Shown one piece after another: positions 27,022 through 35,239 of a stretch of 64,000 nucleotides of DNA. This DNA comes from Bacillota bacterium (lineage in GTDB: Bacteria > Bacillota > Clostridia > Christensenellales > CAG-138), in NCBI GenBank assembly GCA_023455425.1, contig JAEYCM010000046.1, forward strand, positions 22,944 to 86,943. Direction: 5' to 3'. The notes below the pieces were generated by a model, which was not told the origin of the DNA, ran no database searches, and worked only from the letters and a program-made list of their open reading frames with translations. Numbering within the stretch: the stretch's first letter is position 1; each line of letters starts with the position of its first letter. Made by a program: the position numbers and the translations under genes.

Positions 27022-28524
27022 TTAAACGACCACGGCGTCCACGCCCAGCAGCTTTGCGACTTTCAGGAACAGTTCTTTATTATGGCCGACGCTCATGCTG
27101 CAATGGTGCGGCGGCGCTTCACGGAACCACTTGTCCATGTAGCGGTCGGGATGTACGCCAAAGTCCACCTGCGTCTGCGTGTTGCCGATGGTCATGATTT
27201 CCTCGTCGGTCGCAACGCCTTCGGAAATGATAAACTTGAACTTCCCATCCCGCTGCTGCGTGAGGCCCAGCGTGGTGACAGGTCCGTTTTTGACTTTCGC
27301 CTCCACGGAAATGCCAGCACCCTTCTTGCCATGGTATACGCCCATGCCGCGTAATATAGGGGTGCCGTCCGCAATGGCGATGTGGAATGGCCCATCGTGC
27401 CCCAACAGTATGGTGGAGTTGAGATAATCCACCGTGACGATCTCGGAATAGCTACCGCCCACACCAAGCGTATCGCAGATTTTCATGGCGATATCCGTCT
27501 TCATATCGCCCTCGCCCGCGCAGGGAACGGAGCGGGCGGTTAAGAGCGAGTGGCCCACAATAAAGCCGGACTGGATCTGCTCATACTCGTTGTTGTCCGC
27601 GCCGTGGTAATAGTAGGTCAGCGCGTCGAGCTTGCGTTCTTTTACAAACCGTTCCTGCGCCGCGGCGACGGTGGCGGACCAGTTGAGCTGCTCCTCGGTG
27701 GGGATGCTCGCGATGCTGTCCGCAACGGGCGCGTCGGAAAGCACAAAGAAACGGTCTATTTCCGCGCGTTTTGCGGCGACTTCCTCCGGCGTGACGGCAT
27801 TCATCACATGGGCAAGGTCGCACATCTCCAATATTTCCACATGCAGGCCGAATACCGCCTCGTACATTGTAAAGTCGTTGTACATATCGAGCATGCCGCT
27901 GTAATTGCCGCCCAGGAACCCGAAGCGGGAGGACTTGAGCATGCGCTTGACGCCCGCCGCGCGGATGTATTCCGAAATCTCCTTCCAGGCAAGCACGGAC
28001 TCGGGGCGATCCGCCGTGTTTTCTTCCGCGAGGGAGCCGGGATAGGTTTCCGGCATACCGAGTAAGCCGTTGATAACTTGGATATCGATCCCCGCGCGGT
28101 TGCACGCATAGGTGATTTCTGGCACGGGGCATGCGCCGCAGTTGGCCAGCCATTCCCCTGTGGTCGTTTTTTTGTAGTTGATCTGTGCGGTGGGCTGGAG
28201 GTTTAGTAGCACCGCGGGCGCTTTGCAGCTTAAATGCACGGGCAGCACGCTGTCGCTGGTGATATAGGTGCCCGAATGGCAGAACACGATATCCACGTTC
28301 CGTTCATTGAACCATTCGCCCGCCTGCCTGCCGCTTGCGCTGTCGTCCACAAGGCCGTAAAAATAGACATCGCCCCATTCGGACATGCGGGTTTTGATGA
28401 ATTCGCCGTAGGCGATCAGTCGCTCCCGAAGGCCGTGAAACTGGTCCCAATACGCCTTTAATCCAACGGTATACAGCCCGATCCTCGGTTTTGCCGGGCG
28501 GGAGAGCGGTTGCAGCATACTCAT
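27022..28524 (-). CDS. L-arabinose/L-fucose isomerase family protein (AraA-like)
   Basis: A 500-residue cytoplasmic protein of the sugar isomerase family that interconverts aldoses and ketoses with a divalent metal. The length equals L-arabinose isomerase. Relevant segments are VFCHSGTYITSDSV, NYSGMLDMYNDFTM, the metal-site region CAGEGDMKTDIAMKI and the C-terminal WFREAPPHHCSMSVGHN with paired histidines. It belongs to the divergent AraA-like branch, so the true substrate (arabinose, fucose or another sugar) is open. The ATG at 28530 is one base from GAGGA; the one at 28524 is seven bases away and preferred. It is transcribed divergently from an AraC-type regulator, which probably controls it. 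Confidence 0.8.
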   Translation of the reverse strand: MSMLQPLSRPAKPRIGLYTVGLKAYWDQFHGLRERLIAYGEFIKTRMSEWGDVYFYGLVDDSASGRQAGEWFNERNVDIVFCHSGTYITSDSVLPVHLSCKAPAVLLNLQPTAQINYKKTTTGEWLANCGACPVPEITYACNRAGIDIQVINGLLGMPETYPGSLAEENTADRPESVLAWKEISEYIRAAGVKRMLKSSRFGFLGGNYSGMLDMYNDFTMYEAVFGLHVEILEMCDLAHVMNAVTPEEVAAKRAEIDRFFVLSDAPVADSIASIPTEEQLNWSATVAAAQERFVKERKLDALTYYYHGADNNEYEQIQSGFIVGHSLLTARSVPCAGEGDMKTDIAMKICDTLGVGGSYSEIVTVDYLNSTILLGHDGPFHIAIADGTPILRGMGVYHGKKGAGISVEAKVKNGPVTTLGLTQQRDGKFKFIISEGVATDEEIMTIGNTQTQVDFGVHPDRYMDKWFREAPPHHCSMSVGHNKELFLKVAKLLGVDAVVV

Positions 28525-28613
28525 ATTCATTTCCTCTGTTTCTTTAGATTTCAGATCGTTGGGCAGATGCAGCGAAAAGCCTCACGCGACGCGCTTGATA
28601 TTCTTACAGCCTT

Positions 28614-28685
28614 ATTATATCCGCCGCGATAAAAAAACGCATCCTATGAACTTGCGGCAATATAACAAAATATTGCGCAATATAC
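28614..28685 (-). promoter_or_regulatory. Candidate promoter and AraC-type sites of the AraA-like gene
   Basis: A minus-strand TATAAT box (28619-28614) lies about 90 bases before the gene. Upstream of it are two direct repeats sharing CAATATA at 28658-28664 and 28678-28684, spaced 20 bases, in the setting TTGCG-CAATATA-C. Spacing near two helical turns and the position next to the -35 region fit activation by an AraC-family protein. The rest of 28525-28834 holds nothing else I can name. Confidence 0.5.
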
Positions 28686-28834
28686 TCAAACGGGGAAGAG
28701 GATGCCCTGATTTCGTACGTTTGTTTTTGCTCTGGGTAGTATAAGGTTGACCAAGCCGGATAAGCGCGGTATGCTACAACCAGAATACGAGAATATTGCT
28801 GAATTGATAATTATGCGGGAAAGGCAGGGACGGA

Positions 28835-29695
28835 ATGAAGGACTATACCGCCAAAGCGGCGCTGGATATTTCGGAGGATTCCTATATCACAACCGTTACG
28901 CCCAACCTGTTTGACAAGACGCGCTACTTCTATGCGCAGGAGCTGGGTGAACTCAAGGCAGGCAGACGCTATTATACCGAGCGGGACAGCCTGCCCTCCT
29001 ACCTGCTGCTCTATACGCTGGGCGGCTCCGGGAAACTCACGTACGGGGAAAAGGAGTATTCTCTGCTGCCGGGGGATATCGCATTCTTGGATTGCATGCC
29101 CTTCCAGCGCTACGAAACGGGGCCGGAAGGAACCTGGCATTTGAAATTCGCGCACGTATACGGCCTTTCTGTTGCGCATTACTATGAGCTGTTTGTAAAG
29201 GAAGGCGCAAACGTCATCCATATCCCCGTTTCCTCGCATGTGCCGTTTTATCTGGACCGGCTGTTGCAGCTCTACCGCCCGCGCAGCGTCAACAGCGATC
29301 TTATCGCCTCCATGCACATCGTGGAACTGCTGACCGAGCTCATTTTAAATGCGCAGAGCATTGCCCCTTACGGCGCAGAGGAATATCTGTTTCGGGCGGC
29401 CCAGTACCTTGAGGCGCATTACGAAGAGAAGCTTACGTTGGATATGCTTTCGGCGCATCTTTCCATCAGCAAATACCACCTCCAGCGGCAGTTCAAGGCG
29501 CACTTTGGCGTTTCTCCCGCGCAGTACCTCAACAATCTGCGCATCAACCACGCCAAGGAGCTGCTGCGCACTACGGCTATGCCGGTTTATGAAATTTCCG
29601 AGCGGATCGGCGTGGAAAACCCGAGCTACCTGATCAAGCTGTTCCGCGACCACGAGGGGATGACGCCGTACGCCTATCGAAAGATGTGGCGGTGA
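28835..29695 (+). CDS. AraC-family transcriptional regulator
   Basis: A 286-residue regulator with an N-terminal cupin-like sugar-sensing domain (about residues 20-160, including LPGDIAFLDCMPFQRYE) and a C-terminal AraC double helix-turn-helix (residues about 185-285: LTLDMLSAHLSISKYHLQRQ, then SPAQYLNNLRINHAKELL and ENPSYLIKLFRDHEGMTP). It is divergent from the AraA-like isomerase gene, with paired direct repeats in between that could be its sites. Such regulators usually activate the neighbouring sugar gene when the sugar is bound. AGGGACGG precedes the ATG. The downstream gene on this strand is none; it converges with the GyrI-like gene. Confidence 0.85.
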   Translation: MKDYTAKAALDISEDSYITTVTPNLFDKTRYFYAQELGELKAGRRYYTERDSLPSYLLLYTLGGSGKLTYGEKEYSLLPGDIAFLDCMPFQRYETGPEGTWHLKFAHVYGLSVAHYYELFVKEGANVIHIPVSSHVPFYLDRLLQLYRPRSVNSDLIASMHIVELLTELILNAQSIAPYGAEEYLFRAAQYLEAHYEEKLTLDMLSAHLSISKYHLQRQFKAHFGVSPAQYLNNLRINHAKELLRTTAMPVYEISERIGVENPSYLIKLFRDHEGMTPYAYRKMWR

Positions 29696-29741
29696 CAAAA
29701 AGAGGCAGGCGGAAGGCCTGCCCCTTTCTGGAGAATGATAG

Positions 29742-30203
29742 CTACAATACCGCGACGGCAATTTGGGTGAGCAGTTCGCTTTCCGGACGGTTCTCGTCAT
29801 TGAGATAGTAATGGTAGATGTCTCCGTGCGGCTGGTACCCGTTTTGCCCGATCCACGAAAAAATCTCCATCATCAGCGGATCGGTTTGCGTATACGGCCC
29901 CAGGAAGATGCCGCACGCCGCTTTGTGAGACGGGATGGTGCGTCCTGTGACCGTGCCGTTCCCCGCTTGCGGCGCCGCGACTGGAAAACCCAGTTCCACA
30001 TCCAAATCCGTAAGATCCGCATTGTGATAGCATACAAACGGGCAGCCGGAAAACAACAGCGCGTTTTCCCGGGCATATGCCGCAATCGCTTCAAAAGCTT
30101 CTTTTGCTGTCTTCGCAAAGTGATCAAAATGGATGGTCTTGCGTACGGAGAGCACAGGCTGCTCCCGCTGTTCAATCAACGTGATGTTGGATACGGCTGC
30201 CAT
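29742..30203 (-). CDS. GyrI-like effector-binding domain protein
   Basis: A 153-residue stand-alone GyrI/AraC effector-binding-like domain. The pattern begins NITLIEQREQPVLSVRKTI, a typical beta-strand entry, continues with a helix (AFEAIAAYARENA) and ends with the YQPHGDIYHYYLND region. These domains bind hydrophobic small molecules and, as single proteins, can hydrolyse or sequester toxins or inhibit DNA gyrase; which applies here is unknown. Translation starts at 30203, where AAGGAGG is well placed; the longer frame upstream is not supported. It lies 17 bases after an AraC regulator with a similar effector domain, so the pair probably forms one operon. Confidence 0.75.
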   Translation of the reverse strand: MAAVSNITLIEQREQPVLSVRKTIHFDHFAKTAKEAFEAIAAYARENALLFSGCPFVCYHNADLTDLDVELGFPVAAPQAGNGTVTGRTIPSHKAACGIFLGPYTQTDPLMMEIFSWIGQNGYQPHGDIYHYYLNDENRPESELLTQIAVAVL

Positions 30204-30220
30204 AGGGGGCGCCTCCTTGT

Positions 30221-31144
30221 TTATCTGATTTCGCCGGCTCCTTCTGCTTGTTGCATGACGGGAATCCATTGCTCCATATAGCAAGCGTCCGGCCGGATAT
30301 CGTAGTAAACTTCGGCTGCAAAATTTCCGCAGCGTATGCCTTGCTTTTTGAGCCAGCCCTCCATATAGGAGGCAGCGAGAAACACCGCGGAACCGATCAG
30401 CTCTTTAAAGTTTGCCGCTTCAAAACCGCACACAATGTATTCGCCGCAGGGAAGCGTAAAGCTTGCGTACCCTCCGGCGGGCGCATGCGCTTTCGCCCCC
30501 GCAAGATAGATGCAATGCCCTTCCGATGCGCCATTGAGATGCAGCACGCCATATTTCGCGCTGCCGGACAGCAGGTGGGGAATGGCCTCCTTTTTCTGGT
30601 GGAACGTATCCCACAGTATCCCGGCTGTGGCCACTCCGGTCGTCCTGCCTCCGGTCAGTTCAGAGATTGGCAGTTCTCCCGACAGCCCGGATATGATGCA
30701 TGGCTCATGAAGCCGCCTGCGGGTCACTTCCACCACCATGCCGTCCGTAATCAGCGGCACGCCTTCCGTAACCGGCGTGTAGTGTAGCAGAAGATCAGGT
30801 TTGATAAATTGGTTGAGTATGACAGGGCGCCTGCGGTATTCTTCCGGGGTAATCCCATAGGCCGCTTTAAATGCGCGCGTAAAATTCGCATGGCTGGAGA
30901 ACCCGTATGCGAGCGCAACATCCAAAACCCGTATGCCCTTATGCTGGAGTGCGTCGCAGGCTTTTGAAAGACGCCTGAGCTTACAATATTCCTGTACAGG
31001 CTTTCGGACCAGGCGTGCAAACAGGCGCTGGAAATAGTAGGGCGACAACGCGGCCGTACTCGCCAGAGCTTCCAGTGGGATGGGCTTGTCCAGGTTTTCT
31101 TCAATATAGTTGACCGCGGTCTGGATTGCCTGCCACGCGTGCAT
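30221..31144 (-). CDS. AraC-family regulator with GyrI-like effector domain
   Basis: A 307-residue protein. The N-terminal ~105 residues form an AraC helix-turn-helix pair (PLEALASTAALSPYYFQRLF, then VLDVALAYGFSSHANFTRAF), and the C-terminal ~170 residues form a GyrI/Rob-type ligand-binding domain (from VEVTRRRLHEPCIISGLSGE). This is the Rob/SoxS-like order. It would sense a small hydrophobic compound and activate the adjacent GyrI-like gene or export functions. AAGGAAGTGATGGT precedes the ATG. Its stop is 17 bases before the start of the next gene on the strand. Confidence 0.85.
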   Translation of the reverse strand: MHAWQAIQTAVNYIEENLDKPIPLEALASTAALSPYYFQRLFARLVRKPVQEYCKLRRLSKACDALQHKGIRVLDVALAYGFSSHANFTRAFKAAYGITPEEYRRRPVILNQFIKPDLLLHYTPVTEGVPLITDGMVVEVTRRRLHEPCIISGLSGELPISELTGGRTTGVATAGILWDTFHQKKEAIPHLLSGSAKYGVLHLNGASEGHCIYLAGAKAHAPAGGYASFTLPCGEYIVCGFEAANFKELIGSAVFLAASYMEGWLKKQGIRCGNFAAEVYYDIRPDACYMEQWIPVMQQAEGAGEIR

Positions 31145-31304
31145 ACCATCACTTCCTTGTGTAACAGCATATCATAGAAAATCCTTTCCGGCTTCTCGCG
31201 CAATGCTCTTTTTCAAAGCGTTTCCGTTGCGTGTGTACGAATTGTATGAAAAAGGCTGGCGGCCCAATGGAGCCGCCAGCCTGTGAATTGCTTATATTCC
31301 TACA

Positions 31305-31820
31305 TTATTGCCCCGCCGGAAAGTTGTTGTAAATGCGCAGCGCGTAGACCGAGCCCGAGGCCGGGTCGTCCTCCGTATAGCCGGAAACGGCGTTGCCGAC
31401 AAGGAATGTCTTGCTCACAAGCTGCTCCTCGGCGGGGAGCGCGTTGGGGCCGGGGATGCCGTACATGGTGTTTTCATCCACCCGCACCCAAAGGTCGCCA
31501 ACGCGGAAGGAGAGGCCGTCTTCCGAGACTTCGTCGATGATGCCGTCGATGTTCACCATCGCCTTCGCGGTCGTGGGCGGCACGGTTGCCTGCGGGGCAA
31601 CGTTGGCGTTGGAATTGAACAGGGCGTAACCGCCCAGCAGCAGGAGCAGGCACGCGGCAATGCCGCCGTAAAGGAACCCCAATTTTTTCGCCTTCATATA
31701 AAATCCTTCTTTCTTCTTGCTGTTCTGTTTTTGTTGGAGCAAAGAGAGCGTTTTTTCTTCAAAGCCCGCGTGCGGATGGATATGCTCCATGGCCGAGCGG
31801 TACGTCTTTTGATCAAACAT
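31305..31820 (-). CDS. Probable anti-sigma factor (membrane-anchored)
   Basis: A 171-residue protein. A cytoplasmic N-terminal segment of about 45 residues precedes one membrane helix (LGFLYGGIAACLLLLLGGYA), and an extracytoplasmic domain of about 100 residues follows (starting VNIDGIIDEVSEDGLSFRVG). This layout and an eight-base overlap with the ECF sigma gene show it is almost certainly the cognate anti-sigma factor, holding the sigma factor at the membrane until a signal arrives. I do not see the HxxxCxxC zinc motif of ZAS-type anti-sigma factors. The extracellular domain is unrecognised. The ATG at 31820 lies inside the sigma stop region, so the two are translationally coupled. Confidence 0.75.
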   Translation of the reverse strand: MFDQKTYRSAMEHIHPHAGFEEKTLSLLQQKQNSKKKEGFYMKAKKLGFLYGGIAACLLLLLGGYALFNSNANVAPQATVPPTTAKAMVNIDGIIDEVSEDGLSFRVGDLWVRVDENTMYGIPGPNALPAEEQLVSKTFLVGNAVSGYTEDDPASGSVYALRIYNNFPAGQ

Positions 31821-32295
31821 CGAAAACCCCTCCTAGCTGGTTTTTCAGGAGCGCCCTCCCGCGCTGCAGCCACGAGCCCACCGTGGCGGGGTTGGCCTGG
31901 AGGATGCGCGCGATTTCCGCAATGGAATACCCTTCGTAGTAGTGGAGATGCAGCGGCAGCTTATATTTGTCCTCCAGTTCCAATACCGCAGAAAGCAGCG
32001 TGTGTTCCTCCGGGGGAAGGCTCAGGATGTCCTCATTCAAAGGCAGCGGCGCGTTTTTGCGCCTGCGCAGCGCGTCCTTGCACTTGTTGGCCGTTACGCG
32101 GATGAGCCAGGCCTTTTCATGCGCTTCGTCCACAAAGGCCGGCGCTTTTTCAAGGTAGGTGAAAAATACCTCCTGCACGATATCCTCGGCGTCCTGCACG
32201 TTCCTGGTATAGGTGAACGCAAGCCGCACAAGGCTCGTTGAATGCGTTTTGACCGCATGTTTGATCGCGTTGTTGAGATCGGGTTGGGCATGCAT
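31813..32295 (-). CDS. ECF-type RNA polymerase sigma factor
   Basis: A 160-residue sigma-70-family factor. Region 2 (SLVRLAFTYTRNVQDAEDIVQEVF and ExAWLIRVTANKCKDALR) and region 4 (YKLPLHLHYYEGYSIAEIARIL, then PATVGSWLQRGRALLK) are both complete, so it should direct RNA polymerase to its own promoters. The open frame extends 87 codons further upstream with an unlikely sequence; GAGGAGGTG lies ten bases before the ATG at 32295. It overlaps the anti-sigma gene. The stimulus is unknown; neighbours give no clue. Confidence 0.88.
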   Translation of the reverse strand: MHAQPDLNNAIKHAVKTHSTSLVRLAFTYTRNVQDAEDIVQEVFFTYLEKAPAFVDEAHEKAWLIRVTANKCKDALRRRKNAPLPLNEDILSLPPEEHTLLSAVLELEDKYKLPLHLHYYEGYSIAEIARILQANPATVGSWLQRGRALLKNQLGGVFDV

Positions 32296-32478
32296 GCGCT
32301 CTTTCCACCTCCTCATCCATATAAACGAATAGAGCATGCGCAATTTTGCATGAAAGTCTGCCCGGAATAAAAAATATTTTTCATTGATATGAATACGAAC
32401 AAAAGGGCATTCCGAAACAAATGGAAAAGTGCCATATGTCCATGGTAAAATAAAACAAATATGGTTAAGGGGAACAAT

Positions 32479-32973
32479 ATGAAACTGGAGACGGAACGGC
32501 TGCTGCTTGTGCCGCTTGACGCCCGGCAGCTGCGGCTGTGGATAGAGGATGTACATACGCTCGAGCGCGAACTAGGTTGCGCCTACCGCGCCGAACCGCT
32601 GGCAGGCGAATTCCTGAACATCGTACAGGGGCAGCTTGAAACGGTGGAGCGGGATGAAGCGAACACGCTGTTCCATACGTTCTGGTTTTTAATACGCAAG
32701 GAAGACGGCGCGGTGGTGGGATCGGCGGATTTTAAGAATGTGCCGGACCAGAACGGGGAAGTGGAAATCGGCTACGGGCTTGGGGAAGCGCACTGCGGGC
32801 GCGGATATATGACGGAAGCCGTTGCCGCCATGTGCCATTGGGCGCTTCATGAAGCACGGGTAAAACATGTCATTGCCGAAACGGAACGCGAAAACCTGCC
32901 GTCCCAGCGGGTATTGGAACGTTGCGGCTTTACGCAGTACTGGCAGGGCAATACGCTGTGGTGGAAGCTTTGA
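32479..32973 (+). CDS. GNAT-family N-acetyltransferase (RimJ/RimL-like)
   Basis: A 164-residue protein that would transfer an acetyl group from acetyl-CoA to an amine. It begins METERLLLVPL-like (MKLETERLLLVPLDARQL), includes IGYGLGEAHCGRGYMTEAVAA, which holds the acetyl-CoA-binding R/Q-x-x-G-x-G/A loop, and ends ERENLPSQRVLERCGF, typical of the RimJ/Acetyltransf_3 group. The substrate is unknown: ribosomal protein N-terminus, antibiotic or polyamine. AAGGGG lies before the ATG at 32479; an in-frame ATG at 32461 lacks a site. It is a single gene convergent with rpsR and shares a two-way terminator. Confidence 0.85.
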   Translation: MKLETERLLLVPLDARQLRLWIEDVHTLERELGCAYRAEPLAGEFLNIVQGQLETVERDEANTLFHTFWFLIRKEDGAVVGSADFKNVPDQNGEVEIGYGLGEAHCGRGYMTEAVAAMCHWALHEARVKHVIAETERENLPSQRVLERCGFTQYWQGNTLWWKL

Positions 32974-32996
32974 AGAGGGCCATTTTATGCGAATAA

Positions 32997-33022
32997 AAAA
33001 AGAGCAGCGGTTGCTGCTCTTT
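32997..33022. terminator. Bidirectional terminator between the GNAT gene and rpsR
   Basis: Stem AAAAGAGCAGC / GCTGCTCTTTT with a 4-base loop; A and T tracts on both sides. Confidence 0.85.
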
Positions 33023-33059
33023 TGTGCTAAGCGTCCATAAGGTGTTTGTTCTGTGTATC

Positions 33060-33305
33060 TTAGTCCGATACGTAGGGAAGAAGGGCGACGACGCGGGCCC
33101 GCTTGATGGCAATTGCCAGATCACGCTGGTGCTTTGCGCACACGCCGGACATCCGGCGGGGCATGATCTTGCCGCGCTCAGTGATGCACTTGCGCAGGCG
33201 TGCGGTATCCTTATAGTCGATATGCTCCATCTTATCCACGCAGAACTGGCAGACCTTGCGCCTGCCCTTACGCCCGCCGCGCGGACGCATTTTACGTTCT
33301 TCCAT
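33060..33305 (-). CDS. rpsR: 30S ribosomal protein S18
   Basis: An 81-residue ribosomal protein that binds 16S rRNA together with S6 on the platform of the small subunit. The family core is clear: KVCQFCVDKMEHIDYKD, LRKCITERGKIMPRRMSGVC and AKHQRDLAIAIKRAR. It keeps a Cys-x-x-Cys plus further cysteine and histidine, the zinc-binding form. AGGAGG lies before the ATG. Last gene of rpsF-ssb-rpsR, followed by a bidirectional terminator. Confidence 0.98.
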   Translation of the reverse strand: MEERKMRPRGGRKGRRKVCQFCVDKMEHIDYKDTARLRKCITERGKIMPRRMSGVCAKHQRDLAIAIKRARVVALLPYVSD

Positions 33306-33353
33306 GGGTATTCCTCCTATCTTTCAATCCTGGGGGTGGGCCGGACGCGCTCC

Positions 33354-33800
33354 TCAGAAAGGAAGCTCGTCCTCGCTGATGTTTTCAAAACCTGCAAGGT
33401 CCGGCAGCGGCGAAGCGTTCTTCTGGCCGCTTCCCGACGTGTAGGCGGGCGCACCGCCCGAATAAGGGGCGCCGCCTTCCGCGTTCTTGGGCGTGAGGAA
33501 TTCCACCTCGTCCGCCGTAATGTCAAGCGACATACGCGTTGCGCCGTTTTTATCCTCGTAGGTACGGGGTTGCAGCTCGCCTACCACTGCCACTTTGCGG
33601 CCCTTGGCCAAAAAGCGCTGGCAGTTATCGCCCAACTGCCGCCATGCGTTGATGCGGAAAAAATCCGTCTGGCGCTCGCCGCCGGCCTGTGAAAAGCGGC
33701 GGTTGACTGCGATGTTGAATGAGCAAACAGAAACGCCGGACTGCGTGGTGCGGGTTTCCGGGTCATTCGTCAGGTTGCCGATGAGAATGATCTTGTTCAT
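33354..33800 (-). CDS. ssb: Single-stranded DNA-binding protein
   Basis: A 148-residue OB-fold protein that coats single-stranded DNA during replication and repair. The OB fold runs from MNKIILIGNLTNDPETR to about residue 105, including SFNIAVNRRF and FLAKGRKVAVVGELQPR. A Gly/Ala/Ser linker follows, and the C-terminus ends EDELPF, the conserved acidic tip that recruits partner proteins. AAGGAAGG precedes the ATG. It sits between rpsF and rpsR in the classic order. Confidence 0.97.
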   Translation of the reverse strand: MNKIILIGNLTNDPETRTTQSGVSVCSFNIAVNRRFSQAGGERQTDFFRINAWRQLGDNCQRFLAKGRKVAVVGELQPRTYEDKNGATRMSLDITADEVEFLTPKNAEGGAPYSGGAPAYTSGSGQKNASPLPDLAGFENISEDELPF

Positions 33801-33859
33801 GCTTCAACCTTCCTTTCAGGCAGCGACTTTCCGTGCGCAGACATGCAAAAGCGACATCG

Positions 33860-34147
33860 TTACGCCTCTTTCCGGGTAACCATGTACCTAAGCAGACTTT
33901 CGTCGTTCTTAAAGTTACGCTCGAGCTCTTTGGGGAACTCCGGCGCACCGTTGAACGTCATCAATACATAATAGCCTTCGGTCTTGTAATCGATCGGATA
34001 AGCGAGACGGGTTTTGCCCCATTCGTCAATCTTCGAAACTTCACCGCCGTTGGATGTTACGATGTCGGAATACTTCTGGATGAGGGTTTTGATGACCTCT
34101 GCCTCGAGCTCCGGCGTGATGATGTAAAGCGCTTCGTATGCGTTCAC
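33860..34147 (-). CDS. rpsF: 30S ribosomal protein S6
   Basis: A 95-residue ribosomal protein that pairs with S18. It begins MNAYEALYIITPELE, contains VSKIDEWGKTRLAYPIDYK and YYVLMTFNGAPEFPKELER, and has the expected length. The start is the GTG at 34147, eight bases after AGGAGG; a GTG three codons upstream is too close to the site. First gene of the rpsF-ssb-rpsR operon with its own promoter about 75 bases upstream. Confidence 0.97.
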   Translation of the reverse strand: MNAYEALYIITPELEAEVIKTLIQKYSDIVTSNGGEVSKIDEWGKTRLAYPIDYKTEGYYVLMTFNGAPEFPKELERNFKNDESLLRYMVTRKEA

Positions 34148-34219
34148 GCATTTCACCTCCTTATGGTCTAAATTGGCCGGACATCCATGTGCCCGGCAAG
34201 AAGGACGTTAGCAAGAGGT

Positions 34220-34248
34220 ATTGTAGCACAGTTATGATCCGTATGCAA
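34220..34248 (-). promoter_or_regulatory. Promoter of rpsF-ssb-rpsR
   Basis: Minus strand: TTGCAT (34248-34243), 17-base spacer, TACAAT (34225-34220). Confidence 0.7.
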
Positions 34249-34350
34249 GGAAATAACCTGGATTTTCGGTATTTTCGGGGCATCGGCCCGGGCAAAATTC
34301 GTTTTTCACGTCCTTTCCGGTATGGTATAGTAAATTCTGGGGGTGGCGTT

Positions 34351-35175
34351 GTGTTCAAGATAGGCGATTTCTCCAAACTGACCAAGGTATCCATTCGTAT
34401 GCTCCGGTATTACGATGAGGCGGGGGTGCTCAAACCGGCTCATATCGACCCGTTCACAGGCTACCGGCAGTATGCAATCGAGCAAATTCCTCTGCTCAAC
34501 AAAATCGTGTTCCTGCGGGACGCGGGCTTTTCCGTTTCGGAAATCGCTGCGGCCGTAACGGAAGGGGAGGACCGGTTGTCGGAGCGTTTTGAAGCGAAAC
34601 GGCAGGAGGTTGCCGCAGCCATTCAAACAGAACAGCAGCGCATGGAAAAATTGACGCGCGCAATGCGGGATATCGGCAACGAGACGCTTGCCATGCACTA
34701 TAATGTGTGCGTCAAAAGCGTGCCCGGTTATCAGGCGTTGTGCCTGCGGGAAGTCCTTCCCGATTATTTTGCGGAAGGCGCGCTTTGGCAGCGCATGACG
34801 GCGTTTGCGGAGCGGCACGGCATACAGGCGGATGGCGTTGCGTTTGCCCTTTATCATGATCAGGACCACCGGGAAGACCATGTGGATGTGGAAATCTGCG
34901 CGGAAGTCGCCCGGATGGGGGAGGATCAAGACGGTTTCGTATTCCGGCAGATAGAGCCCGTGCCGCTTATGGCCTACACCATGGTATACGGGCCGTTTGC
35001 GCGCATTTCAGGGGCATACGCGTCCTTCCTGCGCTTCTTGGAGCAAAACGGCCAATATGAACTGCTCTGGCCCAACCGGCAGATCGTGCACCGCGGCCCA
35101 TGGAATGAGGAAGAGCCGGAGCGGTATCTGACCGAGCTGCAAATCCCGTTAAAACAGAAGGAAGATTTTGCTTGA
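34351..35175 (+). CDS. MerR-family regulator with effector-binding domain
   Basis: A 274-residue regulator. The N-terminal MerR helix-turn-helix is FKIGDFSKLTKVSIRMLRYY followed by the wing region LKPAHIDPFTGYRQY, then a coiled-coil linker (residues about 80-120) and a C-terminal GyrI-like ligand-binding domain (from CVKSVPGYQALCLREVLPDY). This is the BmrR/Mta pattern: drug-responsive activators of efflux genes. The start is the GTG at 34351, where the recognisable domain begins; the longer upstream frame is not supported. It ends eight bases into the frame context of the TrmO-like gene, which follows at 65 bases. Its target is not evident here. Confidence 0.82.
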   Translation: MFKIGDFSKLTKVSIRMLRYYDEAGVLKPAHIDPFTGYRQYAIEQIPLLNKIVFLRDAGFSVSEIAAAVTEGEDRLSERFEAKRQEVAAAIQTEQQRMEKLTRAMRDIGNETLAMHYNVCVKSVPGYQALCLREVLPDYFAEGALWQRMTAFAERHGIQADGVAFALYHDQDHREDHVDVEICAEVARMGEDQDGFVFRQIEPVPLMAYTMVYGPFARISGAYASFLRFLEQNGQYELLWPNRQIVHRGPWNEEEPERYLTELQIPLKQKEDFA

Positions 35176-35239
35176 CTCTCACACGGTGTCAGGCCTTAAC
35201 GTGAAGCATATCAACAAATCAAAACATGGAGGTATGATT

